From positions 10,467,455 to 10,531,454 of the forward strand of contig OX365948.1 of NCBI GenBank assembly GCA_947247005.1: a stretch of 64,000 bases of DNA. The letters are read 5' to 3'. Each line of letters opens with the position of its first letter. Within the stretch, counting starts at the first letter, position 1. Shown here in pieces: positions 49,723 to 61,600 of the stretch. The position numbers and the translations under genes are program-made. Below the pieces are notes generated by a model. That model was not told the DNA's origin, made no database searches, and saw only the letters and a program-made list of their open reading frames with translations. Source of the DNA: Spisula solida. Taxonomy: Eukaryota > Mollusca > Bivalvia > Venerida > Mactridae.

Positions 49723-49728
49723 AATAAA
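49723..49728 (+). promoter_or_regulatory. Candidate poly(A) signal for the sulfotransferase
   Basis: AATAAA about 750 bases after the GAL3ST stop. I saw no earlier clear hexamer. Motif only. Confidence 0.25.
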
Positions 49729-49838
49729 ATTTTGGCCGCCTGACGTGGAGTGAAGCTGTCTAGGAAACAGCGTTCGTATAAAATTCAGTTAATAATAACG
49801 ATTAATGGTGAATCGGTTTGGAATAAATGTACCAACAT

Positions 49839-49908
49839 ACGTATTCTGAAAGTTTTATAGACTTACAATGAAGCTTCATTGTAAGTCTATAAAACTTTCA
49901 GAATACGT
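49839..49908. repeat. Perfect 70-bp palindrome without spacer
   Basis: Two 35-nt arms meet at AAG|CTT (49873/49874). Every pair from 49839/49908 to the centre is complementary, and the 49838/49909 pair is not. Left arm starts ACGTATTCTGAAAGTTTTAT. A second, unrelated perfect palindrome TATTCTTCATGAAGAATA follows at 49947-49964. Confidence 0.97.
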
Positions 49909-52206
49909 CGAATGCTATATGTATACAAAATGTATGTATGTATACGTATTCTTCATGAAGAATAAAGTAATGCATATATGTATAGTTTATTCTGACAACT
50001 TTAATGCATTTGTATAACAGTTTTTGACAGCGTCGTATTTCAGAGTTGTAACAAAACGCAGGTATCTATAGATATTATATGCTATAGAGTATAAAATCGT
50101 CACCTTTCATTGCGGATCACGTGGCATTATTAAATAAATACGCTTGTGTATACATGTACCTTTGTTCAGTGTTTTAGTGAGCTCGGCCTTTTGTATGCGT
50201 ACACCTTAATATCGACAGGATTACGGGTTTGAATCCAAGTTTCAAGTGACGTTGACTTGAGACTTGGCCTATTTCACAACGAAGAGTTCTATAGTTATCA
50301 TTTCGAAACTTAATATGAACGTGGTACATTGTATTCTATTGCACTTATGTCACATTATGACCACTCTCATCAGATGTCATGAAGGTTTGTTATGTGATAA
50401 CACGTTGATTAATTGTTTATTCATCACCGGAAATCATGACTACGAGAGAAATGAAAATGGCTCTATAAATTTGATACTTAATCGATTTTTAACCAATGCG
50501 TGAGATTTTATCAATTTGCGTGAGTCCGGGAGTAGACTGTCAAATGCGTGAGACTCACGCATGATCCGGGAGGTCTGGCATGTATGTATGTGGTCAATAT
50601 TTTTCTTGGCAAAACTAAGACCTGTACATATAGTATATTCACATGGTCTTTTAACGATTCAGCCGTCTGACCTTACTTTTGACCCAATATTTAATTTGAC
50701 ATAAGTATGCTTTATTGAGGTAACCATTGCGTCAAAAACTTATAAATACAAGGTCAAAAGTGACCACCAACTTTTTCTATTTAGTCTCGTAAACTGCTTT
50801 TTGAGCCAATATCCAACTTCATCTACATCTTATAGAGATGATCATTGTAACAAAGGTTTCTTAGGCTTTAGCTAAAAATTTAACCTCCATTTGGTTTACA
50901 TACATAATTTTTACTCCAGATGACCCAATATCGAACGTGACATAGATCTTATATAGATGGCGATTGTGACAGTTTTATATTGATAAGACCAAAATTGCGA
51001 CCTAAAGTGTGAATACCAGCAATTGTAAACAGACAAATTTACATTTTGAAGTGGCCACAAAAGCTCATCTTGGCACTAGGTGATCTAACAAGAGCACCGC
51101 CTACGAGTGCTGGACGCTCGACTTTCTGGTACTGATAGTAATCTTGCTCGTATGTGAGTCAAATTCTAAGAGTAACAAGAACTGATAACTCATAAATATA
51201 TGTCACAGGGTAACCAGCATTGTCTGTATGAACTCCCCTTGTGATAGTGAATGAGCTGACTTGATCGCTTGTATACCTTTTATTTTGTTAGCATTGGCTA
51301 CAGGATTCCATTTTGGAGGGGGGGGGGAGGCGTTGCGTTCCTTCAGTATTATATATACATATAGAGTGATTTGTGATGGACCGACTTGTATAATATTTTA
51401 TTGAAAAAACTTCAAATTCCTGTGGTCCAAACAAGTGGAGATAACGCCATAACTATTGGTCACAGTCTGAGAAAATCTGACAATAAACTTAACCAACGCA
51501 GACGCATGAGAGGTGCACGACTTTTTCTTAGGAGTCAAGCTAAAAACTGATCAGACATCTGTTTTCGTATATACAATTCCATATCTGTAATGACAGGTCT
51601 GATGAAGCAAGCATAATGCCAAATCCTGAAGTATTTTACCCAGATCATTGTAACATGTTTATTAAACTTAGGCTAAAATTGTGACTTCTGTGTTTGCTGT
51701 GTTATCGCTGGATTTGGCATGGAGTCCTCTGTTTTACTCCAGATGATCAAATATTGAACTTGACCGAGATCTTTCTCTCCAATGGCAGATGCCTTAACCA
51801 CTGAGACAAAAGACAGTATAAAGAAAGGAACAACACATCAGTAGCATTAATAGAATTTAATTATTCATTTCAACCTCTCAATCAGTTCATCAGTTCAATC
51901 AATCATACATTGTTCATAACAACAACAACTACAACCTGATGAGAAATCACAAAATAATTACACTACATAGTTTATAACACACATACATGCAAATGATATA
52001 CCAAACTAGTGCACATCAACCAGTCTCAAACTACAAGCTTTCATCATATGAATACATGTACCATCATTTGCACTCTTAATGTATACATCAGGCCAGTGAT
52101 TGCTCCTAGAGAAAAAAAGGTTGAAATACTCCACTCCCACTTTGAAAAAACTTCATTTCTGAGTAGGTCAAAGTGAACGTGGATCGTTTCGAAGATTTTA
52201 AAACAA

Positions 52207-52507
52207 AAAGGAGGAAGAATTACACCCCTTGATACAGCCTAAAGGAGGAAGAATTACACCCCTTGATACAGCATAAAGGAGGAAAAATTACACCCCTTGA
52301 TACAGCCTAAAGGAGGAAAAATTACACCCCTTGATACAGCCTAAAGGAGGAAAAATTGCACCCCTGGATACAGCCTAAAGGAGGAAGAATTACACCCCTT
52401 GATACAGCCTAAAGGAGTAAAAATTACACCCCTTGATACAGCCTAAAGGAGGAAAATTACACCCCTGGATACAGCCTAAAGGAGGAAAAATTACACCCCT
52501 GGATACA
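52207..52507. repeat. 34-bp tandem repeat, about 9 copies
   Basis: Units AAAGGAGGAAGAATTACACC then CCTTGATACAGCCT, with variants GGAAAAATT, CCTGGATACA and one unit shortened by a base. Between genes, possibly downstream of TUT4/7. No coding potential evident. Confidence 0.93.
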
Positions 52508-52962
52508 TGCAAACTGTACAGTGTTCATGTATAGTTTGACAGGTTTGACCAAAGACAGACAAACTTCGGCAAAGACTTCATGTGTAACCATTGTCTGTTG
52601 TCATTAAATCTTTCTGGTGATTAACAAAGGAAGGTCATGGTCTATGACAATGCCTCAGGCCAATTCGGTCAAACTAAAATAGCAACATTTTTGTCTCGTA
52701 ACATGTTGGTTTTTTCATTAAATTTGCAAGATTTGAAAAAATAAAGCAGGAATCAAGATAATAATTATTACACAATGACAGTATGGCAAGTAAAGATATC
52801 ATATTCCTAAATTCACGAGCAATTTGTCCAATTATAAAAGAAAATAGTATTTTTCAGAATTCATGCATATTATAAATAAATAAATTAAATATCCTAATTA
52901 ATAACATTGAAGAAAATTAAACTGCCACACTGATGTCAGATGATGGTTAATAAGTAATTAAG

Positions 52963-53240
52963 AATTGCAAGCAATACAGAAGTCCCCTACCGGTTTGAAG
53001 CTATTTTCAATGTTTCTGTTGCCATAGCAACCACAATTTGTCAGAATCAAAATATTTTTACACGTGCATAATCCCCTTATTGCCCCCTATACACATATCA
53101 AGTTGCATAAACCTAGCTTGGAAACTGTTTGAGTTATGGCAGGATCCAGATTTTTTTATGGACGGACGGACTGACTGACTGACAGATGGACGGAGGGCAA
53201 ACCTATAGTCCCCTCCGGTCAAAAACTGGTAGGGGACTAA
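52963..53240. repeat. Dispersed repeat ending TAGGGGACTAA
   Basis: Starts near GAATTGCAAGCAATACAGAA GTCCCCTACCGG and ends GACGGACGGACTGACTGACT then CCGGTCAAAAACTGGTAGGG GACTAA. A partial copy lies at 31238-31400. The terminal motifs TCCCCTACCGG and CTGGTAGGGGA are near inverted repeats. Confidence 0.65.
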
Positions 53241-54297
53241 AAACTTAATATATCATATGTATGATATGACTTGACTTGATAACCAGGTTTACATGTAGTT
53301 AAAACTGTCATGTTTCTGAACATAGATCAGTTACAATCATAATACTAGTATGACCAGGATATATATTTACAGACATAAATCTGATCTGTCAACTGATTAA
53401 ATATGTTTAACAAATCACTAAAGTTAACACATGCTGCCATTGTTTAAGATCTGTATTTGTGCATAATTGTAAAATTCCCTATAGCAGGTTTACCATATAT
53501 TCGCACAGATCACGTTATTCTGGACCAACAACAGCAAAGTTTTTATGTGATAAATACATACGTCTTTATACATGCCGGTCACAATGTGCAAATTAATGGA
53601 TTTTATTCACATGAAAATATGTTACAGTAATTCACTAATTGTTGTAATATGTACAGAGTAACAGACAAAGTACAGCACAGAGAATTTGACACGACTTGGC
53701 TTTCTATTAGCATAATTTAACAGCTGATATGTTGTCTATATATATAACCCCGATTGTATGTTTTCATAAGCGAGAAGCATTTTGAAGGTGCTCAAGGTGT
53801 AATACCAACACAAATCTAAAGGACCGATATTGTATGATATGCTCGCAGAAATTTATACATTCATCTCAAGAACCTTGCAATTCATATATGCATGAAGTTC
53901 AGGATCACATCAAATTCTCTGTGCTATAATAACAGACTCAAATTAACATACTTTAAAGATAATATTGATTCATCAAGGGTCCAGATATACAGTCAGTGGG
54001 AGACATTAGGGAAAAAGTATACATAGGTATATGTTCAGTATGTAGAAACATACTTACAAAACATCACACACATATGGCACTGTATGATTACTATGCCTCG
54101 TTCATCGCAAGCGAGCTCCACAAAAACTGTTTTGATTAAAACGAAGGACACAATTCGGCAGTAAATGCATAGATTGCAATGGGATATTCCGTAACTCTAA
54201 TACACTGTACAATATATGTTAAGATTATTAAGGTACATCCACTAATGGCTTGTTCACGTATTTTGTGAGGAAAACATCAGTGAAAGGAACAAACCAG

Positions 54298-54415
54298 CTG
54301 GGGTCGTATTTAAAATTGATCTTATTTAATTGAAGAATAAAGATAGCCAATCCTATCGCCTGTTACTGATTGGTTGTCCTTAAGTCGAAAAAGATCAATT
54401 TGAATACCACCCCAG
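54298..54415. repeat. Fold-back repeat, about 118 bp
   Basis: CTGGGGTCGTATTTAAAATT GATCTT at the left is mirrored on the right by AAGATCAATTTGAATACCACCCCAG; the stem is about 26 bp with few mismatches around a 65-base interior. Confidence 0.65.
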
Positions 54416-54992
54416 GACTGGTATTCACAAAGCATTGTAAGTGAAAACTTAGCAATATCATATACAAGAAATATTGACATACATAAAACATAGTAAGAGC
54501 GATGAACAAATGGAAAATGTCAAATCACTTGAACATACTATAGCTCTATTAAAAGGGATACTTACATAGTTATAACAAAATTAATGGAATCATATCAGAA
54601 GTAACTAGGATTCATTGAACTTATAATACAGTAATAAAATAAACATTGAAAAATAAAACAAATCGAATATATGGATATTGTGAACTAAAATACCCCCCAA
54701 AACAAGCAGTCATCACTCAACACACCACTCGCACATATTATCAGCTATTTGTTAACCAACATAATGCTACGAAGGGAAGATATTGTTAGGTGAACCTGGA
54801 AAACTTGACTTTAGAAATTACATGAAAACTAGGTTTTCAATTAAGACTTAAAAGTCTGCTGAAACTTTGATCCACCGAAATCAAGACATGTAATGTGAAA
54901 TGTCATAGATGACATTTATGTCATAATGACCACAGCTAACACAATTTAGAAAATATTCACTGATACACACCCAGAATCTGTTAACCAGGTTT

Positions 54993-54998
54993 TTTATT
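54993..54998 (-). promoter_or_regulatory. Candidate poly(A) signal for TUT4/7
   Basis: AATAAA in the minus-strand sense, about 630 nt past the stop codon, within a small hairpin-forming context (CCAGGT ... ACCTGG). Motif only. Confidence 0.3.
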
Positions 54999-55625
54999 TG
55001 TCTTTAAACCTGGATAATAAAAGCTTGATAACTGTTAAGAAAGTGGAAATGTTAAATAAAAAGATAATAAAAAAGACATAATTATTTATAACACATAACC
55101 TAAATCCTGATATAAGTACATTGTACAACAAAAATGCACCCCAATAATGGATTATACAAAAATATTTTATAGACAAATTATAACAAAATAAGAGCATGTT
55201 TGAGATCAATCAATACTAAAAACAACACATCTTTTTACCAATAATGATACTGAATTCAACAAAAATAATAACCAAGAACATATGCCTTGAAACAGAATGA
55301 ATGATCAAGAATTGAGGAAATATATTTGAGACAGTTCTAAAGACTTAAGTTAAAAAGATAATGTTGATGTGTGTTGATCCCAATTGCTCACCGTAAGCAT
55401 TGTGAGTTAAAGGAGTCAATATTAACTGTTTTCATCTACAAAACATTCTAAAATGGTAAAAACGGGTTTTTAAAAATGCTAAAAACAGCATATTTTGTAT
55501 CACTGTTTTCTACAAACAAAACAATCATTTCAATGTCCATGAAAAACAGAACTATAACAATATCACAGCTTCAAATAATCTCGTAGATACGATTCTTGTA
55601 TATTTTGTTGTTTGATCTTCAGGAA

Positions 55626-55669
55626 TCATTTCTCTTTACTTTCATAGTATTCGTTCTTCACTGTGATAC
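55626..55669 (-). CDS. TUT4/TUT7: TUT4/7 terminal exon
   Basis: 44 nt, completing Gly and encoding ITVKNEYYESKEK then TGA. Acceptor ATTTTCAG. Short, but the phase and a consensus acceptor agree with the preceding exon. Confidence 0.78.
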
Positions 55670-58600
55670 CTGAAAATCCATAAACATACCGTTGTTAATT
55701 TTTTTTTCCAATATGCCTGAAACATTAGGATTTTCTATTATCAGGTCTGTAGCCATGAGGCATGCTGAGGCATTTGCCAAGATGAAAATTTGAGAAATTA
55801 CAAAAATTAGCAAGACTTTTGAAATTAATAATGCCTCAAATACACCCTAGAACATATGTGTCTGGGTGCTTTTTTGTCACTGGATACGGCCCTGAATGTG
55901 ATGATACTCTCAACAACTTTATAGTGATAAATGTACGTAGTAACTGGCATAATTCTGTTCCATAATATTTATACAAAATTAGAAATATCGTCCCTATAGC
56001 ACAACAAGGTTTATCTCTCCGTATAGTATTTAATGAGATACAACATTACAACATTGGTGCACAAAAGGGACAATATCTGATTTTTCTACCAAATTCATAG
56101 TAAAACAGGTATTTAGTACGTAATTGCAAAAATTCTGATCTAAACATAGGTTATACATGAAGACTCAAGGGACATAGGTTATAAATGAAAACTCAAGGGA
56201 CATAGGTTACACATTAAGATTCAAGGGAAATAGGTTATACATGAAGTCTCAAGGGACATAGGTTATACATAAAGACGCAAGGGACATAGGTTATACATGA
56301 AGTTTCAAGGGACATAGGTTATACATGAAGACGCAAGGGACATAGGTTATACATGAAGACTCAAGGGACAAATGTTATACATGAAGACTCAAGGAACATA
56401 GGTTATATATGAAGACTCAAGAAACATAGGTTATATATGAAGACTGATATGAAATGTTCAGGTATGTAATGGTACATGAAAAATGATACAGCAATGAGTA
56501 TGAATGAAGCGATCAGAGACCTTACCAAAATCTGGCACCGTTTGATTTCTTCCTGTTTTCTGCACATTCACTGTTCTTCCTGGATTGGTACCAGACTGCA
56601 AGATACAAACCACACAAATAATGAATAAAAATACTAATCAATTACGCAACACATAAAATACTCTTTAGCCAAATGCATTACAGTTGCTACATAACATCGC
56701 ACTACATGCATATACATGTAACAGTAAAACTTCACTTAAAGACCACCTCAGTAACAAGACCACCTCAAAATTAAACACATTCTTTTTAAGTCCACTTTAG
56801 CACTCTATTCATCCCAAAGATTTAAGAACCAACTCATAAGAAGACTTTGATTCAAGGGTTCCAAAGGTGGTCACATTATTGAGGTTTTCTACATACATAT
56901 AAATAACTTGACATTCATATATTGGAAATGCATTCAAATAATAGTTAGTATTCACCAAAGTAAAACCCACTCACTCTCTCATATTGTTACAATTCTAAAA
57001 CTTTAGCTTTGATATATTATCAACATTTACCCCTTATTTACTCCAGAGTTATTACTAAATCCCATAAGAATTGAAATTTGATTGTTAAAAGGCGTCCACG
57101 AAACACACCTGGGCCCAGAATTACAACCAATACTTACACTCAGCACTAAAATATTGAAATTGTGATATAATGAGCTATTCTTTGTCATAGATTGCAAATT
57201 TTGATGAGGAAAATGTATGCAATTGTTAAAGGAGTGTTGAAAATAATACTTGACACACTTTTTATTTCATTGTGTACTATTTATGATGTATAAATGTAAT
57301 TATTGAATCTGAGTGCCACAATCAGCACTCAGACTGAAAAATAACATTTATAGCTTACAAATACACTAAATTTCACTATGAAATAAGCCAATAATAATAT
57401 TTAGTACCTATTTAACATTATAACAACTTCCTGTTCTCAAAAAGTGTCGCTCTGAACCTCAGAAGACTGAATTTCAATATTTGAGTGCTGAGTCACAGAG
57501 TGTAAGTATTGGTTGTAATCCTGGGCCCTGTTCTTTTCAAACATGTGCGTAATACACGGGCAACATCAAAATTTATGTCAGACATAATAATGGCACAGGC
57601 ATAAATAGGTAGAGTTGTATAGGGATTTAAAGAATTGAATAAATAACGTATGTGTGTGCATTACTAGTGTTATGCAGTGATATGGAAAATAATTTTGGGG
57701 TTTATACATTAATATCGAAATTGGAAAACAATATTTTATGTCAAACAAAAATGGTAGCACGCTAACTTGTTTAACTCACACATATGAACGGTCTTAACCA
57801 GCAAATCATGTTCACACTACTGAAAGTTCTAAGTCACAACAAAGAATCATTTAGTTTAAAATTTGTAGAAAAAATATTGTAGAAATATGTTCAACCTTTT
57901 GAAATAATAAATGTGGTCAATAAACAGTATTCAATCAGAGAATGACCAGAATACACTATAAATGTGGAACACATGTTTCCACCATTGGTTATGCACCAAC
58001 TTAACAGCCAACAAAATCCAACAAAGAAAATTTATGGATATTTCATTTCATAATGAATAGAATTGACATTTATAAGCTTGCAGTTTTATGACACAGAAGG
58101 CACTTAAAATCACTTAGAAGAAACAGAAAACTATTGAATAGTCGAATTATTGGTCATAGATAAAAGTATTGAAAGCTGACACGTCTTATCTGCAATAAAC
58201 TTTTAAACAGACAAGTAAGACCTGCATTAGTAACAAGCTAAGTAAAGTGAATGAGTTATACCACAAGATTAAAGTGAATAACAGGATGCTGACATATAGA
58301 CAGGAGTAATATATTGTAATATCAGGATATGCTACAAAGGAAACTTATGATATGACAAATATTGCGAAACGTGGAAGGCACACTAAGCATGACTGAACAG
58401 CAGAACACAAATTATACCTCTACATGACGCCCAACGTGTTCTGGTTTCAGTTCAATGTCTGTTTCGATACTTTGATTGTGTAAGGGTATCTGTGTACTGC
58501 TTACCGATGCTTGTAACTGAGTATTGTACCAGTCAAGCATACAGACTGGAGCTCTACTGTTCATCTGAATGTTAACACCAGGTGATGGAATGGTCATCAA

Positions 58601-61600
58601 CGGAGTTGCACCTAGTGGAAAAGTCGGACTCCCAGCCATGCTTGTGTTTACGAACAATGGAACAGATGGCCTAACAGAACTGTTAAATACTGGGTTAGTG
58701 AGTAAACACCCTGGAGATCCAGCGAACATGTTAGGATCAATGTATACCTGAGTAGGATGGTGTTTGAATGCTTGCGCAGGCTGGTTACGTGATGGTGAGG
58801 TGGAATATTGATGAGAATCGCCCTGCATATAATTCCTCTGTTCTCGGAGATCATAGTTCTGATTTGTTGTATATTGTGGTCCATTTCTATTAGCTGCCTG
58901 ACCTTGACCTTGATTATATGTTGGTCTAGAATTCTCATTTCTGTTGTTGTAATGATACTGTTGGTTCGAGTAAACCTGTTGTTGCTGTCTATATCCATAC
59001 TGTGGTGGATTCCGTGACTGCGGAGATCTAGGGGTTGGGTGATTTTGTGATCGTCGATTAGGACTATATGGCGACTGGTGAGATGACCTTGGGGATCCAT
59101 AATTACCCTGATTGTGTCCATCATACCTCCAATCCATCAAGTTCGGAATCTGTCTCTGTAATGCATAACACAACTCAAGTAACATCCCAATCAAAATATA
59201 TACACATCTATTCTGGTGGAATAATTTGATAATAGAAGATTTTTAATCATGCAGTGCTCAATTGTTCCTTTCTATGTGTAGACTATCTATAAATATTTAA
59301 CAAACAAAACTACATGTACAAACACATTACATATTTTCAGGTCATAAAATAATTCAGGAGAAATTTATCGGATACCTTATCAGGTGAATGAGGCTGTGAA
59401 TGTTGTCTCTGATACACGTGTCCCTTTGATCCCCTTCCAGGGCTACCTTCAGCTGAAGGATCTGACAACGACCTTGGAGTACCTTGTTTATCTGAAAAGT
59501 CCAAAAAGACATACAGAACATACATAACATACATAACATACATGACATACATGACAAACATAACATACATAACATACATGACATACATGACATACATAAC
59601 ATACAGAACCTTGATATTCAATAGATGTTCACATACACAGTGAATGGCACTAATACATTGTAAATCGTTCACTTTGTTAAAATGATTAAATGCATAAAGA
59701 AGCAAAGATCATTATCCTGCACTATTTCAAATCATCAGAAAACAAGATTGCGTTCAATAAACGCTTATGCCCCCTGTGGAAGCCTTGTCCATGAATAAGT
59801 CTTAAGTCCAAAATTAGGTCAAGGTGAAGGTCAAAATGGGGTCAAGTGATACAGGCATGTGGAGAGTGTTCATATACAACATCCATGCAAGTATGGAAGC
59901 TTTGTAGCAAGCCATAATGATGCTAGAAGAAACGGTCAATTTGGGTTAACGGGACGGACGGACAGACGAACGAACGAACAGACAGGTGAATCACTATATG
60001 CCTCCCGATCTATCGATACGGTGGCATAAAAACATTTTAATCATTAAAATACTTCTGTTTTATAAGATTATAATCATAAAACTATCATAAGCACACAATA
60101 AAAGTGGATTATTTTGAAGTATACCATTGTTTCGGTTATTGTGATGTCTTGGTCCAGAGTTTTTAACAGGACTGGCTCCCTCTTGTTTCTTCATTTCCTC
60201 TCTCCTCTGTCTCTCAGCTGCTTCTCTGAGAATTTAAATAAACAACAGATGTTTGTAAAACATGTATGCCCCCATGGCAGCCCAATAGTCAGAAATGGTG
60301 AAGGTCGCAGTGACCTTGACCTTCGACCTACTGATCTCAAAATCAATAGGGGCCATCTACTGTTGATGACCAACATCCATGTAAAGTTTGAAGATCCAAG
60401 GGCTAAGCGTTCTTAAGTTATTGAACAGAAACCATTTATACGACTGACAGACTGACATGTGCAAAGCAATATACCCCCTCATCAAAGATGGGGGGCATAA
60501 TGAAACCTAGTGATATAGGACTCAGTTTATAAATAAAATATAACTGAATCATGAAGTTATAAAGACCATACCCACAGTGGGTTAACGAAAATGTAGTCGT
60601 TACACATGGATTTCATTGCTATATTTGAGTAAACAATGAAATATAAATATCTTCTATCAATGTTTGTCAAATTTGTCTTCAAAGACGGTTGTCAGTTCAA
60701 CCCATAGGAGGTATTCATTTTAGATGAGAGAACTACGATTACATGATTACACGTAACAAACCATTGTAACATTGAGTAGCTGAAGCCTAAAGGTGATAAT
60801 GAGAACTTTGAGACAGCAGTTATGCCAGAACGACAATTGTGAGACAGCAGTTATTGCCAGAACGACAATTGTGAGACAGCATTTATTGTGATAACGACAA
60901 TTGTGAAACAGCAGTAAATTTCGTCCCTTTGGTGCAACAAGGTTGTATCTTACTATATACTATATAGAGATATACAACCTTGTTGTGCCAATGGGACGAG
61001 TTATTGCCAGAACGACAATTGTGAGTTATTGACTATACAACAACAAATAATCAATAGGTTTACCTTTCCTTCTTGGCAATCAGTATAGGACATTCCCTTG
61101 CTATATGTCCAATCTTACTACAGACACGACACAGACGGTCTGACGGAGGGTCACCGTCAACTAACTGACCTCTGTCAAAGAAATAATCCTGTAAAATAAA
61201 TCATGAACATTCAACAAATAGATACAAGCAAGACCTTAATTCACAAACAAAATGCGAGAAAAGCACAAATAATGCTAAAGATTTCTATCGTGCAATACTA
61301 CTATACCTGGAACATGCTACTTTTGCAATATTAGCTAGGGTCATGTCTCCATAAGGAGAAGTTGTCAGTACATTGCGGTACAGCAAGTTAGAAATAGTCA
61401 ACAGTGAAAACCAATTATGTCAACTGTGTCACACAATATATGACTGAAATTGTTTTGAAAACTCATTTGAAGCCTGATGCAAAACAGATTTCTAGCTTAC
61501 ATACCTCCATTTTAGCAAATCCATCTGGTAATTGATTGATTGGTGTTCCATACAGTTCTCTGGCATGTACAAATGTACGCTGTATGTACTGATTCACTGA

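Larger units (their letters stand above)
48975..55625. other. Long non-coding interval between GAL3ST and TUT4/7
   Basis: No coding exon is recognised. It contains the 70-bp palindrome (49839-49908), a diverged copy of the AGCTCA-bounded repeat (about 50640-51085) adjoining an AACAAGAGCACCGCCTACGA repeat (51089 on), a tRNA-like minus-strand fragment near 51768-51805, a 34-bp array (52207-52507), a repeat ending TAGGGGACTAA (52963-53240) and a fold-back at 54298-54415. The right end should include the TUT4/7 3' UTR. Confidence 0.5.

Noticed and set aside
58412..58417. Stop codon directly after the large TUT4/7 exon taken as the protein end
   Set aside because: A GTATAA donor precedes it, and two further exons with matching phases (56526-56595, 55626-55669) continue to a proper stop; use of the short form cannot be excluded without transcripts.
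59366..59375. Second U12 intron suggested by donor GTATCC in TUT4/7
   Set aside because: The sequence continues GATAAA, lacking the CCTTT core, and no U12 branch motif precedes the next acceptor.
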